64,000 bases of DNA from Dendrophyllia cribrosa. Taxonomy: Eukaryota; Cnidaria; Anthozoa; Scleractinia; Dendrophylliidae. Both the position numbers and the translations under genes were made by a program. The notes beneath the pieces were generated by a model. The model did not search any database, had not been told where the DNA came from, and saw only the letters and a list, made by a program, of their open reading frames with translations. The stretch spans positions 51,738,043 to 51,802,042 of the forward strand of contig JAJLRJ010000002.1 in the NCBI GenBank assembly GCA_024195265.1, read 5' to 3'. Below, in pieces: positions 41,701 through 46,868 of this stretch; the first letter of the stretch is position 1, and every line of letters starts with the position of its first letter.

Positions 41701-44700
41701 AAATACAATTTACATTAAACTGAATATACTGTGGACTAGAATAACTAATTACACAAGCAGCTGATAAGAACAGGAAGCTAATAAAATAACACTAATTAAG
41801 CACAATCCTAGCTTTGAAAAAGTTGACAGATGACGCATGTACCACTGAAAACGGAAGACCATTCCAGACCGGGATTGTTCTAGGGAAGAACGAATATTTA
41901 TATGCATTTACTGAAGCTAATAGGGGCATGAACTCGGCGTTCACACCGGAAAGCTCAAAACCATCCCTTTAATTAACCAATTTGATTAACCCTTTCTAGC
42001 CTGTGAACAGGCTTCTTTTTGGGGAATTGGGTTAGGTTAAAAGACTGGGGAAGAGGGAAAGGGCGGCGAAGCCTGTGGACTCGCCTTTGATGCCGCCGTT
42101 CCGCCCCCAAGTAATTATCCTGTTATTATAATTGTGAACAAGTTAATTAATATGTCAACAAGTTGTCATGTTTTTATTCGGTTGAATGCATCGGTAGTAG
42201 TGTAAAAATAGACAGGCTAAACACGACTCCCACTCTTCGCTAAAAAGTATTCAAAAAGCCTAAAGTATAAAGCTTTCCCAGTAAGAATTCAAAGAAAATC
42301 GCGCCTTTAAATCGCAGTTATGAATTTGTTCTCTTCGATGATATTGATCTTTTGATCTCGGCGGATTATACAGTGTAGTGTTTCCGGCCACACGGTATAA
42401 TAGGCATATAGATCCGAGTCTCAAAAAGCCGTAGTCTATAATTCCACTGCAATGAAATCATGAATTATTAATTTAGCTCCTTAGTAAGTTCTGTAGTTGA
42501 GTGGTGTGTCTCAGTGGAGCTAAGATAAACCTCTGTTGTTTTGTAATGGCGTTTGATTTGGCATCCAACAGATAATCTGCACATGGTAACTGTTTTGTTA
42601 ATCCAGTCGGCAAAATTCCAAAAACATCTTGCCTTTTTGCCACAGACTTTAGACACAGCTTTTGCTCTTTTTTAAGTCTCGGTATATGCGAAAAATTTCG
42701 CAACGAATCGTTCAAAGCTTTCTCCAAATTGCATGCAACGAGTCGCCGTGTTTGTTTATCATTTGAGCCAGCAAATGGAATAATTATGCAAATGTAGGGC
42801 GCCAGGCATCTGAGATGTCAACATGTGTCGTCGATCACCACATGCCTGTCAACACCAAGTGATCTGACCAATCAGCTCATGATACCAGACTCTGGTATCA
42901 TGGAACGGCGGCATCAAAGGCGAGTCCACAGGCTTCGCCGCCCCTTCCCTCTTCCCTAGTCCGCGCTCGGCTCGCTTCGCTCGCCGATTTTAACCTAACC
43001 CAATTCCCCAAAATGAAGCCTGTTCACAGGCTAAACCCTTTCACTCTCAGAGTTAATTATGGAGACATGTAGTGTAGTTCTAACTTTTGAGTCTGTCGAC
43101 GAAATCCTATGGTGTAACCATTCAAATGAAACCTCTTCAGCAGTACTTTTGCATGGTACCATTTGTTCTAACTTTTGAGTCTGTGGACGAAATCCTATGG
43201 TGTGACCATTCAAATGAAACCTCTTCAGCAGTACTTTTGCATGGTACCATTTGTTCTAACTTTTGAGTCTGTGGACGAAATCCTATGGTGTGACCATTCA
43301 AATGAAACCTCTTCAGCAGTACTTTTGCATGGTACCATTTGTTCTATCTTTTGAGTCTGTTGACGAAATCCTATGGTGTGACCATTTGAATGAAACGTCT
43401 TCAGCAGTACTTTTGCATGGTACCATTTGTTCTAACTTTTGAGTCTGTGGATGAAATCCTATGGTGTGACCATTCAAATGAAACCTCTTCAGCAGTACTT
43501 TTGCATGGTACCATTTGTTCTAACTTTTGAGTCTGTTGATGAAATCCTATGGTGTGACCATTCAAATGAAACCTCTTCAGCAGTACTTTTGCATGGTACC
43601 ATTTGTTCTAACTTTTGAGTCTGTTGACGAAATCCTATGGTGTGACCATTTGAATGAAACCTCTTCAGCAGTACTTTTGCATGGTACCCTTTTTTTTTCA
43701 ATATTTTACAAGGGATTATTCTTGTTTCCTTTCAGGCAGCTGGATAAGAAAAAAGCTCAAGTTCAAAGACTAGAAGATCAACTTTTTAAACTGAACGTAA
43801 CAGCTACAGACAAGGAGGAAAACAAAGAAATCGCACTCGGCACCTCCAAGTTAAATTATTTGGATCCACGAATCTCAGTGGCTTGGTAAGTCACACAGTG
43901 GAACTTCTTTATTTTATCGTCGAAGATTTAACCGACGTTTGTATCCAACATCGGGAATATAAATATTGAAATCCCCGATCTTCTGCGATTTTCCCGATAT
44001 ATGAAAACCAGGTTGAATTTCTATGATAGTTGCGTTTGAACCTCTTTAGAACATTTTGCGTGGAGTGTCCGAAGTCGGCATGAGGAAACTTGGTCGCTCC
44101 TGGGAGGTGGCCGTTGATTGAAGTTCGATTATAATTGAAGTTGGCATTGCGACGGCATGGTTCATAAATTCGACGTTTTTTTTTTAATCTACAGTCGAAA
44201 CTCCATGTGCGACCACCTCTCCTAAGCGATCACTTTTCTAAAATACCAATATTTTTCTCAGTCAAAAAATTATAGTTGAAACCTCTCGAAAGCGACCACG
44301 GCCACTTTTAACGCTGGTGATTCGAGTTTACCTCTGGTCGTCGACCACTCGTCCACATTTCGGTGCCACCTCAGACGCAAACTGAATGTGTTACAGTGCA
44401 ACTGCAATACAACTCCCTTGTATCAAAACCTCTATTTTATAAAACAGTTTTCGTTGATAGGTGCTTTATACATTCGCCACTTTAGAAACGAGAAGGAAAC
44501 TGGGCCGAGCGAACTTTCGCAACGACTTCTGGGATGGTTACAGTTGACGCTTCTTTTGTTTCTGTCCCCAGTAACAGTCCCAGAAGTCGTTGCGAAAGTT
44601 CACTCGGCCCAGTTTCCTTCTCGTTTCTAAAGTGGCGAATTGAAATTACTACACCTTCCGCAAGAGACCACCGTAGCTTTGCATTGTCTACATCTATAAT

Positions 44701-44926
44701 TGTAATAATGCATTTTGGGAGGTTCTACTGAAGTGCACTTATTTGCTTCTCGTCAAACCCTTTTTGTCTTAACAAACAAACAAACAAACCAATTTTGTTA
44801 ATTATTTTATTATGTTTTTCAAGGTCCAAGAAACACGAAGTACCAGTGGAGAAGATTTACAACAAAACGCAACGAGAGAAGTTTGCCTGGGCGCTGGACA
44901 TGGCAGAGAAAGATTTTGTTTTTTGA
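8474..44926 (+). CDS. TOP1: DNA topoisomerase I (type IB), complete gene, 32 modelled exons
   Basis: Exons: 8474-8515, 8638-8682, 8815-8848, 9615-9652, 9846-9856, 13030-13195, 16257-16319, 18383-18402, 20137-20410, 20542-20549 (inferred), 21783-21867, 22530-22592, 22858-22956, 23288-23334, 25707-25761, 26330-26390, 26774-26808, 28792-28959, 30395-30624, 31084-31147, 31562-31642, 33050-33094, 33296-33366, 35675-35702, 36612-36693, 37209-37309, 37832-37900, 39794-39985, 40601-40651, 41087-41181, 43736-43885, 44824-44926. They total 2676 nt, or 891 residues. The nuclear enzyme relaxes supercoils by transient 3'-phosphotyrosyl nicking. Catalytic residues are Arg615, Lys658, Arg716, His758 and Tyr849; their spacings (43, 58, 42, 91) match human (44, 58, 42, 91) except for one deleted residue. 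The charged tail spans about 1-325, the core 326-761, the linker 762-838 and the C-terminal domain 839-891. An in-frame TAA at 8465-8467 fixes the start. Confidence 0.97.
8638..8682 (+). CDS. TOP1: TOP1 exon 2, first acidic Pro-Leu module
   Basis: Encodes [15 protein letters not shown], phase 0 to 0, with acceptor cttgcag and donor TTG/gtgagt. The exon stops exactly after Pro-Leu, as do exons 7, 9 and 12. Confidence 0.85.
8815..9652 (+). CDS. TOP1: TOP1 exons 3 and 4 (basic, likely nuclear localisation signal)
   Basis: Exon 3 (8815-8848, 34 nt) encodes [11 protein letters not shown] and leaves in phase 1. Exon 4 (9615-9652, 38 nt) completes Gly and encodes [19 protein letters not shown] is a plausible monopartite nuclear localisation signal, as expected for this tail. 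Confidence 0.75.
9846..9856 (+). CDS. TOP1: TOP1 microexon 5, 11 nt
   Basis: CGTGGTGGAAG lies between gccgcaagcag and gtaagccgg. It enters in phase 0 and leaves in phase 2. That is exactly what exon 6 needs, because exon 6 begins with one base completing Ser. Without it the frames of exons 4 and 6 do not join. Confidence 0.7.
10582..11040. mobile_element. Inverted-repeat-bounded element in TOP1 intron 5
   Basis: Ends CCATACATTTGTCTGTAAAAC and GTTGTACAGACAAATGTATGG are inverted copies. The interior has no supported protein. Open frames on both strands near 10572-10817 mirror one another and are not coding. Confidence 0.55.
11805..12327. repeat. Inverted repeat with duplicated GGAAAACTC motif
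   Basis: The left arm GCGGGTGGGCGGAAAACTCA, followed by a second GGAAAACTC and GACCCCACAAGAT, is inverted at the right as TCTCGTGGGGTCTGAG, TTTTCCGCTGGGTCTGAG and TTCCGCACACCCGC. Flanking GAAGATGGCGAA words also pair. It is probably a decayed transposon. Confidence 0.5.
13030..13195 (+). CDS. TOP1: TOP1 exon 6, Lys/Asn/Ser-rich tail segment
   Basis: Phase 2 to 0 with acceptor tttttag and donor CCG/gtgag. Encodes [15 protein letters not shown], a basic low-complexity stretch, and KKEAISP. It is part of the disordered N-terminal tail. Confidence 0.85.
13260..15180. mobile_element. TA-flanked inverted-repeat element filled with 86-bp tandem repeats
   Basis: Ends CAGTGAACTCTGTCTAAG and (inverted) CAGTCCACTCTCTCTAAG are flanked by TA on both sides, a Tc1/mariner-like arrangement. 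Inside, units starting CTTAGAGAGGTGTC recur at 13312, 13398, 13484 and about 13566, 13650 and 13735 (period about 86 bp). They continue after 14974 on the far side of a later insertion. Confidence 0.65.
13761..14973. mobile_element. 1213-bp CAGGGATTC-ended element nested in the 86-bp array
   Basis: The perfect terminal inverted repeat CAGGGATTCTGACAGGGTGC is at both ends, flanked by the 6-bp duplication TTTAGA (13755-13760 and 14974-14979). TTGTGCGGGA words recur beneath both ends. No transposase frame is seen, so it is non-autonomous. It is younger than the array it splits. Confidence 0.85.
15460..15963. mobile_element. Foldback-type element with about 100-bp arms
   Basis: The left arm AACAATTAAGAATAAAAATT with GCGATAATAGTG is inverted at the right end as CACTATTATCGC and AATTTTTATTCCTAATTGTT. 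A second inner palindrome pairs GTTGTTTTCTACTTCCAT with ATGGAAGTAGAAAACAA. No coding is seen. Confidence 0.65.
16257..16319 (+). CDS. TOP1: TOP1 exon 7, second acidic Pro-Leu module
   Basis: Encodes [10 protein letters not shown] and [11 protein letters not shown], phase 0 to 0, between gttcag and gttagt. It closely repeats the exon 2 motif and boundary. Five Asp codons are GAT repeats, so length could vary between alleles. Confidence 0.85.
16809..18217. mobile_element. TTAA-flanked element with GGAGGC-type inverted ends
   Basis: Ends GATAGTACTGGAGGC and (inverted) GGTAGTCCTGGAGGC are flanked by TTAA at 16805-16808 and 18218-18221. TTAA duplication is typical of piggyBac and Kolobok transposons. 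The frame at 17610-17933 shows no recognised domain, so this copy is taken as non-autonomous. Confidence 0.6.
18383..18402 (+). CDS. TOP1: TOP1 short exon 8, 20 nt
   Basis: Encodes AARALP plus two bases of Lys, between ttttaccag and gtaagt, phase 0 to 2. Exon 9 supplies the missing G. It is the counterpart of microexons 5 and 10 in the repeating exon plan. Confidence 0.75.
18475..18861 (+). repeat. 88-bp tandem repeat, 3 units, with inverted ends
   Basis: Units beginning TAACTTTTGA start at 18522, 18610 and 18698. The block opens AACCCTTTCACTCCCAGAG and closes CTCTTGGGAGTGAAAGGATT, which are inverted copies. So the array sits between terminal repeats like a transposable unit. Confidence 0.8.
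20137..20410 (+). CDS. TOP1: TOP1 exon 9, long Lys-rich segment ending DDDDEPL
   Basis: Phase 2 to 0. Begins by completing Lys, then [13 protein letters not shown], many Lys/Glu codons, and ends [10 protein letters not shown] at TTG/gtgag. This fuses a Lys-rich and an acidic module in a single exon. Confidence 0.92.
20542..20549 (+). CDS. TOP1: Inferred TOP1 microexon 10, 8 nt
   Basis: Exon 9 ends in phase 0 but exon 11 needs two preceding bases, so a short exon of length 2 modulo 3 must lie between them. TCAACCAG, between cactgataacag and gtgtgt, fits and would encode Ser-Thr-Arg across the junction. Its splice sites are weak, and other positions in 20411-21780 cannot be excluded. Confidence 0.35.
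20999..21600. mobile_element. Older palindromic element split by a CAGGGC MITE
   Basis: GGATATCCAAACACC near 21016 is inverted as GGTGTTTGGATACC near 21086. The right part (CTTCTCAAACTGATCATTAA, then ATAAAATCGCCAAAATCTAT) also occurs at 59390-59455, so this is a dispersed family. Confidence 0.6.
21117..21502. mobile_element. CAGGGCTTGAAATT MITE, 386 bp, 5-bp duplication
   Basis: Ends CAGGGCTTGAAATT and AATTTCGAGCCCTG are inverted. A perfect duplication TCTTA flanks it at 21112-21116 and 21503-21507. Subterminal TTTTAGTCGCAA words are inverted as well. No coding. Confidence 0.85.
21783..21867 (+). CDS. TOP1: TOP1 exon 11, Lys-rich module
   Basis: Acceptor gttag, donor TCG/gtaagc. The reading frame giving [17 protein letters not shown] is used because it leaves in phase 0 and joins exon 12. 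The alternative open frame (SEQDSYKQ) would run into a stop in exon 12. Confidence 0.75.
22307..22412. mobile_element. Short inverted-repeat element, about 105 bp
   Basis: AACCCTTTCGCAGCCA is inverted as TTGGCCACGAAAGGGTT. No coding; target duplication not clear. Confidence 0.45.
22530..22592 (+). CDS. TOP1: TOP1 exon 12, acidic Pro-Leu module
   Basis: Encodes [10 protein letters not shown] then [11 protein letters not shown], phase 0 to 0, with donor CTG/gtaagt right after Pro-Leu. RKRKK is a likely nuclear localisation element. Confidence 0.9.
22858..23334 (+). CDS. TOP1: TOP1 exons 13 and 14, Lys-rich tail entering the core
   Basis: Exon 13 (22858-22956) encodes [16 protein letters not shown] and more Lys/Glu. 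Exon 14 (23288-23334) encodes [15 protein letters not shown] plus two bases of Trp. The Trp-Lys-Trp-Trp motif that opens the conserved core is split across exons 14 and 15. Confidence 0.9.
23426..25027. mobile_element. TAGCCTG-ended element A (1602 bp) with RecQ-like helicase fragment
   Basis: Inverted ends TAGCCTGCGTAGCTGGCG and CGCCAGCTACGCAGGCTA extend for roughly 60 bp. Flanking 9-bp repeats AATGGTTTT (23417-23425) and AATGATTTT (25028-25036) differ at one base. A frame from 23660 reads [17 protein letters not shown], then a Q-motif-like [11 protein letters not shown]. After a frameshift, [14 protein letters not shown] appears at 23776, a Walker A motif of a superfamily 2 helicase. The rest of the helicase is absent. 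The middle (about 23866-24645) holds direct and inverted copies of a CCCGGCAGT-bearing unit. MULE-like transposition is inferred from duplication size. Confidence 0.75.
23660..23850 (+). pseudogene. RecQ-like helicase N-terminal fragment in element A
   Basis: Residues matching the N-terminus, Q motif and Walker A (PTGFGKS) of RecQ-family helicases are read in two frames separated by a small deletion near 23770. Downstream motifs (DEAD/DEAH box and helicase C) are missing. The equivalent region is found in elements B and C with a decayed Walker A. Confidence 0.6.
25037..25353. mobile_element. Two palindromic MITEs of one family
   Basis: The copies at 25037-25152 and 25191-25353 are near-perfect palindromes with outer words AACTAGTTTGA or TGTGGTTCAAATTTT and an inner CTTTGTCT...ATGATAATG core. 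A third copy is at 32506-32638 and half a copy near 20440-20475. Confidence 0.6.
25707..26808 (+). CDS. TOP1: TOP1 exons 15-17, start of core domain
   Basis: Exon 15 (25707-25761) encodes [18 protein letters not shown]. Exon 16 (26330-26390) encodes [20 protein letters not shown]. Exon 17 (26774-26808) encodes [12 protein letters not shown]. This is core subdomain I and matches the human sequence after WKWWEEE almost residue by residue. Confidence 0.95.
25828..25935. repeat. Simple TCGAGACTCGATCC repeat, partly palindromic
   Basis: Repeats of CTCGAGACTCGATCC are followed by inverted GAATCGAGGCTCGAG and TATCGAGTGTC in TOP1 intron 15. No gene. Confidence 0.6.
27191..27660. mobile_element. Two adjacent palindromic elements in TOP1 intron 17
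   Basis: The first, 27191-27270, pairs AAAGCATGATCTAATT with AATTAGATCATGCTTT. The second, 27271-27660, has ends AAGCTCGGTTTGCATATGAT and ATCATATGGAAACCGGGGG and many CTACGATCGCTG words in both orientations. No coding. Confidence 0.6.
28117..28612 (+). repeat. 59-60 bp minisatellite, 8 units
   Basis: The unit GTGTGGAGTTGGACACAGGG then GGTGGGGGTCAGTGGAGC repeats about eight times: first at a 60-bp period with AGGAGAGGAGAG, then at 59 bp with AGGATAGGGGAG. It is strongly G-rich on the plus strand. Open frames here on both strands come from the repeat, not a gene. Confidence 0.9.
28792..28959 (+). CDS. TOP1: TOP1 exon 18
   Basis: Phase 0 to 0. Encodes [29 protein letters not shown] and FKEMHAYF, a conserved part of core subdomain I/II. 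GTG at the start is an internal codon, not a start. Confidence 0.97.
29622..29910. mobile_element. Inverted-repeat MITE, about 290 bp
   Basis: AAGGCCCATTTACA is inverted as TGTAAATGGGCCTT. An inner pair TAAACTAGCGGCAATTTC and GAAATTGCCGCTAGTTTA is perfect. Fragments of the 88-bp family follow at about 29911-30000 and 30330-30372. Confidence 0.65.
30395..31642 (+). CDS. TOP1: TOP1 exons 19-21, core with camptothecin-site residues
   Basis: Exon 19 (30395-30624) encodes the helical nose cone and [13 protein letters not shown]. Phe488, Gly490 and Arg491 correspond to human F361, G363 and R364, which contact camptothecin. Exon 20 (31084-31147) encodes [16 protein letters not shown]. Exon 21 (31562-31642) encodes [18 protein letters not shown], then MLNPTSRLK. 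Asp493 replaces the Asn found in human GRGNHPK. Confidence 0.97.
32117..32850. mobile_element. Three palindromic MITEs in TOP1 intron 21
   Basis: 32117-32228 pairs GATATCGCCTAATTTTAGCT with AGCTAAGAATTAGGCAATATC. 32506-32638 pairs GGTTCAATTTTATCCTTGG with CCAAGGATAAAATTGAAC. 32748-32850 pairs GTTGTATCAGCCTATACAAT with ATTGTATAGTGCCAATACAAC. All are non-coding. Confidence 0.6.
33050..33366 (+). CDS. TOP1: TOP1 exons 22 and 23
   Basis: Exon 22 (33050-33094) encodes [15 protein letters not shown]. Exon 23 (33296-33366) encodes [19 protein letters not shown], then RLRQ and two bases of Arg completed by exon 24. Both match the human core closely. Confidence 0.96.
33629..33787. mobile_element. Palindromic MITE AATAGGCCATTTCCGAG
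   Basis: AATAGGCCATTTCCGAGTT is inverted as AACTCGGAAATGGCCTATT. Inner CAAAGCGAGGCT and CATATGAAA words pair too. No coding. Confidence 0.65.
33841..33863. repeat. Poly-C run of 23 bases
   Basis: Uninterrupted C tract just after TGTGGCGGAACTAGGG, which resembles the start of the CAGTGGCGGATCC-type elements. A right terminus could not be found. Another C-rich run is at 41490-41550 (C tracts broken by single T). Confidence 0.7.
34087..35640. mobile_element. Foldback transposon with arms of about 570 bp in TOP1 intron 23
   Basis: The left arm opens CACAGGCAGCCCAACCGTGG and the right arm closes with its inverse. The two arms stay near-identical to about 34655 and 35046. GTGTAAT flanks both sides (34080-34086 and 35641-35647). 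The centre holds about six imperfect CAACAGTTCTTTTCAGAGC repeats. The same 93-residue frame appears on opposite strands (34267 and 35152) only because the arms are inverted copies; no known domain is seen. Confidence 0.85.
35675..35702 (+). CDS. TOP1: TOP1 exon 24, 28 nt
   Basis: Completes Arg and encodes GVALYFIDK, phase 2 to 0. It begins only 34 bases after the end of the foldback element, so the branch point and pyrimidine tract of intron 23 lie in the small remaining gap. Confidence 0.93.
36012..36452. mobile_element. Two palindromic MITEs in TOP1 intron 24
   Basis: 36012-36222 has ends GTAGACTATGAGCAGTCCC and GGGACTGCTCGTAGTCTAC with an inner ACATTGGCGAGCGGAAAAT pair. 36367-36452 pairs CGTTATTTGTGTCGTCACGC with GCGTGACAACACAAATAACG. 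Neither is coding. Confidence 0.65.
36612..37309 (+). CDS. TOP1: TOP1 exons 25 and 26, catalytic Arg615 and Lys658
   Basis: Exon 25 (36612-36693) encodes [17 protein letters not shown] and [10 protein letters not shown]. The Arg of LALR is the counterpart of human R488. Compared with human there is His for Asn after RAG and one residue missing in the EKDEETAD loop. Exon 26 (37209-37309) encodes [15 protein letters not shown]; Lys of GKD matches human K532 and the next Asp matches D533. Confidence 0.97.
37373..37650 (-). mobile_element. CCAATCA-rich MITE of the AGCGGTTTTCAAT family
   Basis: Ends ACAGCGGTTTTCAAT and ATTGAAAACCGTGCT are inverted. GCTACGCTTTGTGATTGGCT and TCTGATTGGTTCATTGGATT occur inside. 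Related copies lie at 46081-46400 and partly at 40197-40310. Confidence 0.65.
37832..37900 (+). CDS. TOP1: TOP1 exon 27
   Basis: Phase 0 to 0. Encodes [19 protein letters not shown] and DRLS, matching the human VFKNLQLFMENKQPEDDLF region. Confidence 0.96.
38172..39395. mobile_element. CAGGGCTCGAAATAG element, 1224 bp, 5-bp duplication
   Basis: Ends CAGGGCTCGAAATAG and CTATTCCGGGCCCTG are inverted and flanked by CACAT at 38167-38171 and 39396-39400. GCCTGCCATTTT words recur beneath both ends. It splits a diverged tandem repeat related to the 88-bp family (37985-38166 and 39401-39720) and is itself host to another insertion at 38459-38616. The 181-residue frame at 38218-38763 crosses that insertion and is not a gene. 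Confidence 0.85.
38459..38616. mobile_element. TAGCCTG-family element E, 158 bp, left end clipped
   Basis: The 9-bp duplication ACTTTCATG is perfect on both sides (38450-38458 and 38617-38625). The right end GCCTGTTCACAAACTA and left TGAACAGGCC match elements B and C, with the left TAGCCTG lost. TCGGCGAGTGAAGCGAGCC is shared with element C. Confidence 0.7.
39794..39985 (+). CDS. TOP1: TOP1 exon 28, catalytic Arg716 and His758
   Basis: Phase 0 to 0. Encodes [16 protein letters not shown] with Arg716 (human R590), [17 protein letters not shown] with His758 (human H632). Donor CAG/gtaagt directly follows. Confidence 0.98.
40046..40210. mobile_element. Inverted-repeat MITE GCCCCGTCTACACG
   Basis: AAGCCCCGTCTACACGTTC is imperfectly inverted as GAATGTGTAGCCGAGGCTT. 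ACATTGTT/AACAATGT and GATCAAACATT words are inside. It abuts a fragment of the AGCGGTTTTCAAT family. Confidence 0.6.
40601..41181 (+). CDS. TOP1: TOP1 exons 29 and 30, linker domain
   Basis: Exon 29 (40601-40651) encodes [17 protein letters not shown]. Exon 30 (41087-41181) encodes [15 protein letters not shown] and a Lys/Glu-rich helix, leaving in phase 2. This is the coiled-coil linker that controls strand rotation. Confidence 0.94.
41997..43033. mobile_element. TAGCCTG-ended element B (1037 bp) with helicase fragment
   Basis: Ends TAGCCTGTGAACAGGCTTC and GAAGCCTGTTCACAGGCTA are inverted over about 100 bp, including GGCGGCGAAGCCTGTGGACT. The 9-bp duplication AACCCTTTC is perfect (41988-41996 and 43034-43042) and lies in the opening sequence of the 88-bp family, so B inserted into that repeat. 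A minus-strand frame at 42473-42727 carries the helicase fragment. Confidence 0.85.
42473..42727 (-). pseudogene. RecQ-like helicase N-terminal fragment in element B
   Basis: Reads [20 protein letters not shown], then [20 protein letters not shown], then TGLTKQ. The order Gln-motif then GILPTG is that of RecQ helicases, but Walker A GFGKS has decayed to GLTKQ. The following [14 protein letters not shown] is open but motif-poor. It shares most residues with the copy in element C. Confidence 0.65.
43034..43712 (+). repeat. 88-bp tandem repeat array, 7 units
   Basis: Units starting TAACTTTTGA begin at 43081, 43169, 43257, 43345, 43433, 43521 and 43609, an exact 88-bp period. Each holds GACGAAATCCTATGGTGTGA and GCAGTACTTTTGCATGGTAC. 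The array runs to within about 25 bases of the exon 31 acceptor. Open frames on both strands here are repeat artefacts. Confidence 0.9.
43736..43885 (+). CDS. TOP1: TOP1 exon 31, active-site Tyr849
   Basis: Phase 2 to 2. Encodes [37 protein letters not shown], then [13 protein letters not shown]. Tyr849 forms the covalent phosphotyrosine with DNA. Asn848 (human N722, camptothecin contact) is conserved. Confidence 0.98.
44193..44731. mobile_element. CAGTCGAAACTCC element containing a perfect palindrome
   Basis: TACAGTCGAAACTCC is inverted as GGGAGGTTCTACTG, like mariner-type MITEs. Nested at 44473-44640 is an inverted repeat with about 60-bp near-perfect arms (TTCGCCACTTTAGAAACGAG...). Confidence 0.55.
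44824..44926 (+). CDS. TOP1: TOP1 exon 32, C-terminus and stop
   Basis: Completes Trp and encodes [20 protein letters not shown], then [13 protein letters not shown] and TGA at 44924-44926. The C-terminal domain is full length compared with human. No AATAAA is seen in the first 300 bases downstream. Confidence 0.97.
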
Positions 44927-46868
44927 TCACGGCTTTCCCTGGACACATCTTAGCATCTTAATCATCCAATTTTAGTTCACTATGCTTGCATTTGCAAATT
45001 GTTCAACCAATTTAATTTCACAGACATCACATTTATTATTCTTCCAATGAAACGTGAAATGATTTGATATTTTAGCCATGGTATGAAAACGAAATAGGGA
45101 TAGCAAGAATGGGAACGTAACCGTCGAGGCTGGAACTTCATGGGAATGTTCCATTTGTACATTGAAAATTATTATTGTTATTATTAACATAATTGCCGAT
45201 TATTTATTTTAAGATGGAACGTTGTCATTTTACTATGGAAAGTGGTTAAAAAGCGCCTAACATTATTTTAGAAAATTCTGCGATTCTTCATTTTGGTCTT
45301 CGGTGTCACAATTAAGCTTACCCCTATCGCTTCCAAGATTGGTAAGATTCCCAATTTTTATTTTGTAAAATATTTCAGAACCAAAACAACGCTTTGTATT
45401 GCTCCAAGTCGTTCGTTTCGCTCGCGACCCACACGCGCGGGCTACAAATCAAAATGGCGGCTGATACTGTGAGTCATTTGCGCATTCCTTTTTCACTACA
45501 CACACGCACTGGTATATTCCGCGCGCATGTAATCTAAACATTTTGTCCAAGAACAATCCGCATCATTGTAGAGAAAAAACAAGACGAGACGGCACTGGGA
45601 GCAAGTCTGAGCGACACCTGACAGTATTACTTATCAGCATTCTTTTGAATGTTCACATGAGGATTTCATTCACAGATATTCAAACGCTTAAACTAATAGC
45701 GTAAGGTTTGAATCTGTGAAAGAAAGAATAAAAAAAGTGTGGTAAGGACTCTTGTTACAAAAATATGCAGCACTTATGACCTAGGAACTTCAAAACAAAG
45801 ATCAGTCGAGCGCAAGAGGAAATCAAAATTTCACAAATAAATTAGATTACGATTACACGGAAAATAGTGCTTTCGAAGCATGAAAAAGACATACAAACTG
45901 CAGTTTTGATCGAAGTTTGACTTCGTTTACTTTTCATGCGTCCTTGTAAATAAGAACTGGCACTTTGCTAACTTATTATGTTAGTCTTACATGATCTGAC
46001 ATGTACAAAGTGGCTTGCACTTAACCGTGGTACCTAGCGTATGGGACTACCTCGTTAAATATTGTTTATTTTGTAAACTGTGATTTTAGTCTCTTGCAAA
46101 ACCAAAGCCAAATTTAGAGTGGATCTCAATTTAGTGTCGTAAAACCAAAACCAAAGTATACTCTGACCAATCACAACAGGCGCAGACAATCCAATGAACC
46201 AATCAGAACTCGTAGCAAGTGCATGTAGCCGTCGCCAAGCGCGGGAAAAAGCGCACAAGCCAGTCACGATTGGTTTTGTTGTTACTTCTGATTGGTTTAG
46301 AAAGTGGCGAGAGATTTTTTAGCCAATCACAAAGCGTAGCAATGCAAAACCAAAGCAATCGCGAAATTACTTTCGACACTTGATTGAAAACCGCTCTATT
46401 GTAGCTGCAAACAAACTGCTTATGCAGACACATTCCAACTAATAAGAAGTGAAGTTCAATTTGCTTTGGCTTTACCACGTTAAAAACAACTACTCTTATA
46501 TAACTGCACGCTCTCTTCCTCTCTCGTTTAATACGTATAAACGACAAAACAAATTTCAACACTCGCAGAAGTCGTTTTAGAAGATTTTGGAAAAAGAAAG
46601 ATTTTGAAAAACTAGAGCTTAGAGTTTTAGAATTTTAGATATTTCTTAGCCATGTGAGAAGTGCTGTATGCATTGTAGAAGTTCTGTGAAGGCTGCATAA
46701 TAAAAATAAAAAAACAGCGAAACCTCTTTTAAACAAATCATTCACCTCTTGTAAACAAACACCCCAAATTTAGTTTAGTCATGCTGCCTCCCATTTTCGA
46801 GCTTTTTCTAGAAATTATACACAGTGCACAGGTATACCAAAATATAAATACGTTGTTGAACTTTGGGG
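44927..46868. other. Intergenic sequence downstream of TOP1
   Basis: No recognised gene. A CpG-richer patch near 45410-45470 contains AAAATGGCGGCTGATACT followed by gtgagtc, which could be a 15-nt first coding exon (Met-Ala-Ala-Asp-Thr) but has no support beyond its start context and donor. An AGCGGTTTTCAAT-family MITE lies at about 46081-46400. Confidence 0.3.

Noticed and set aside
43034..43712. Regular 88-bp repeats resembling a CRISPR array
   Set aside because: No distinct spacers, the whole unit repeats, and the setting is a eukaryotic intron.
45454..45468. MAADT mini first exon followed by gtgagt
   Set aside because: Good start context and donor, but no downstream exon in matching phase could be tied to it.
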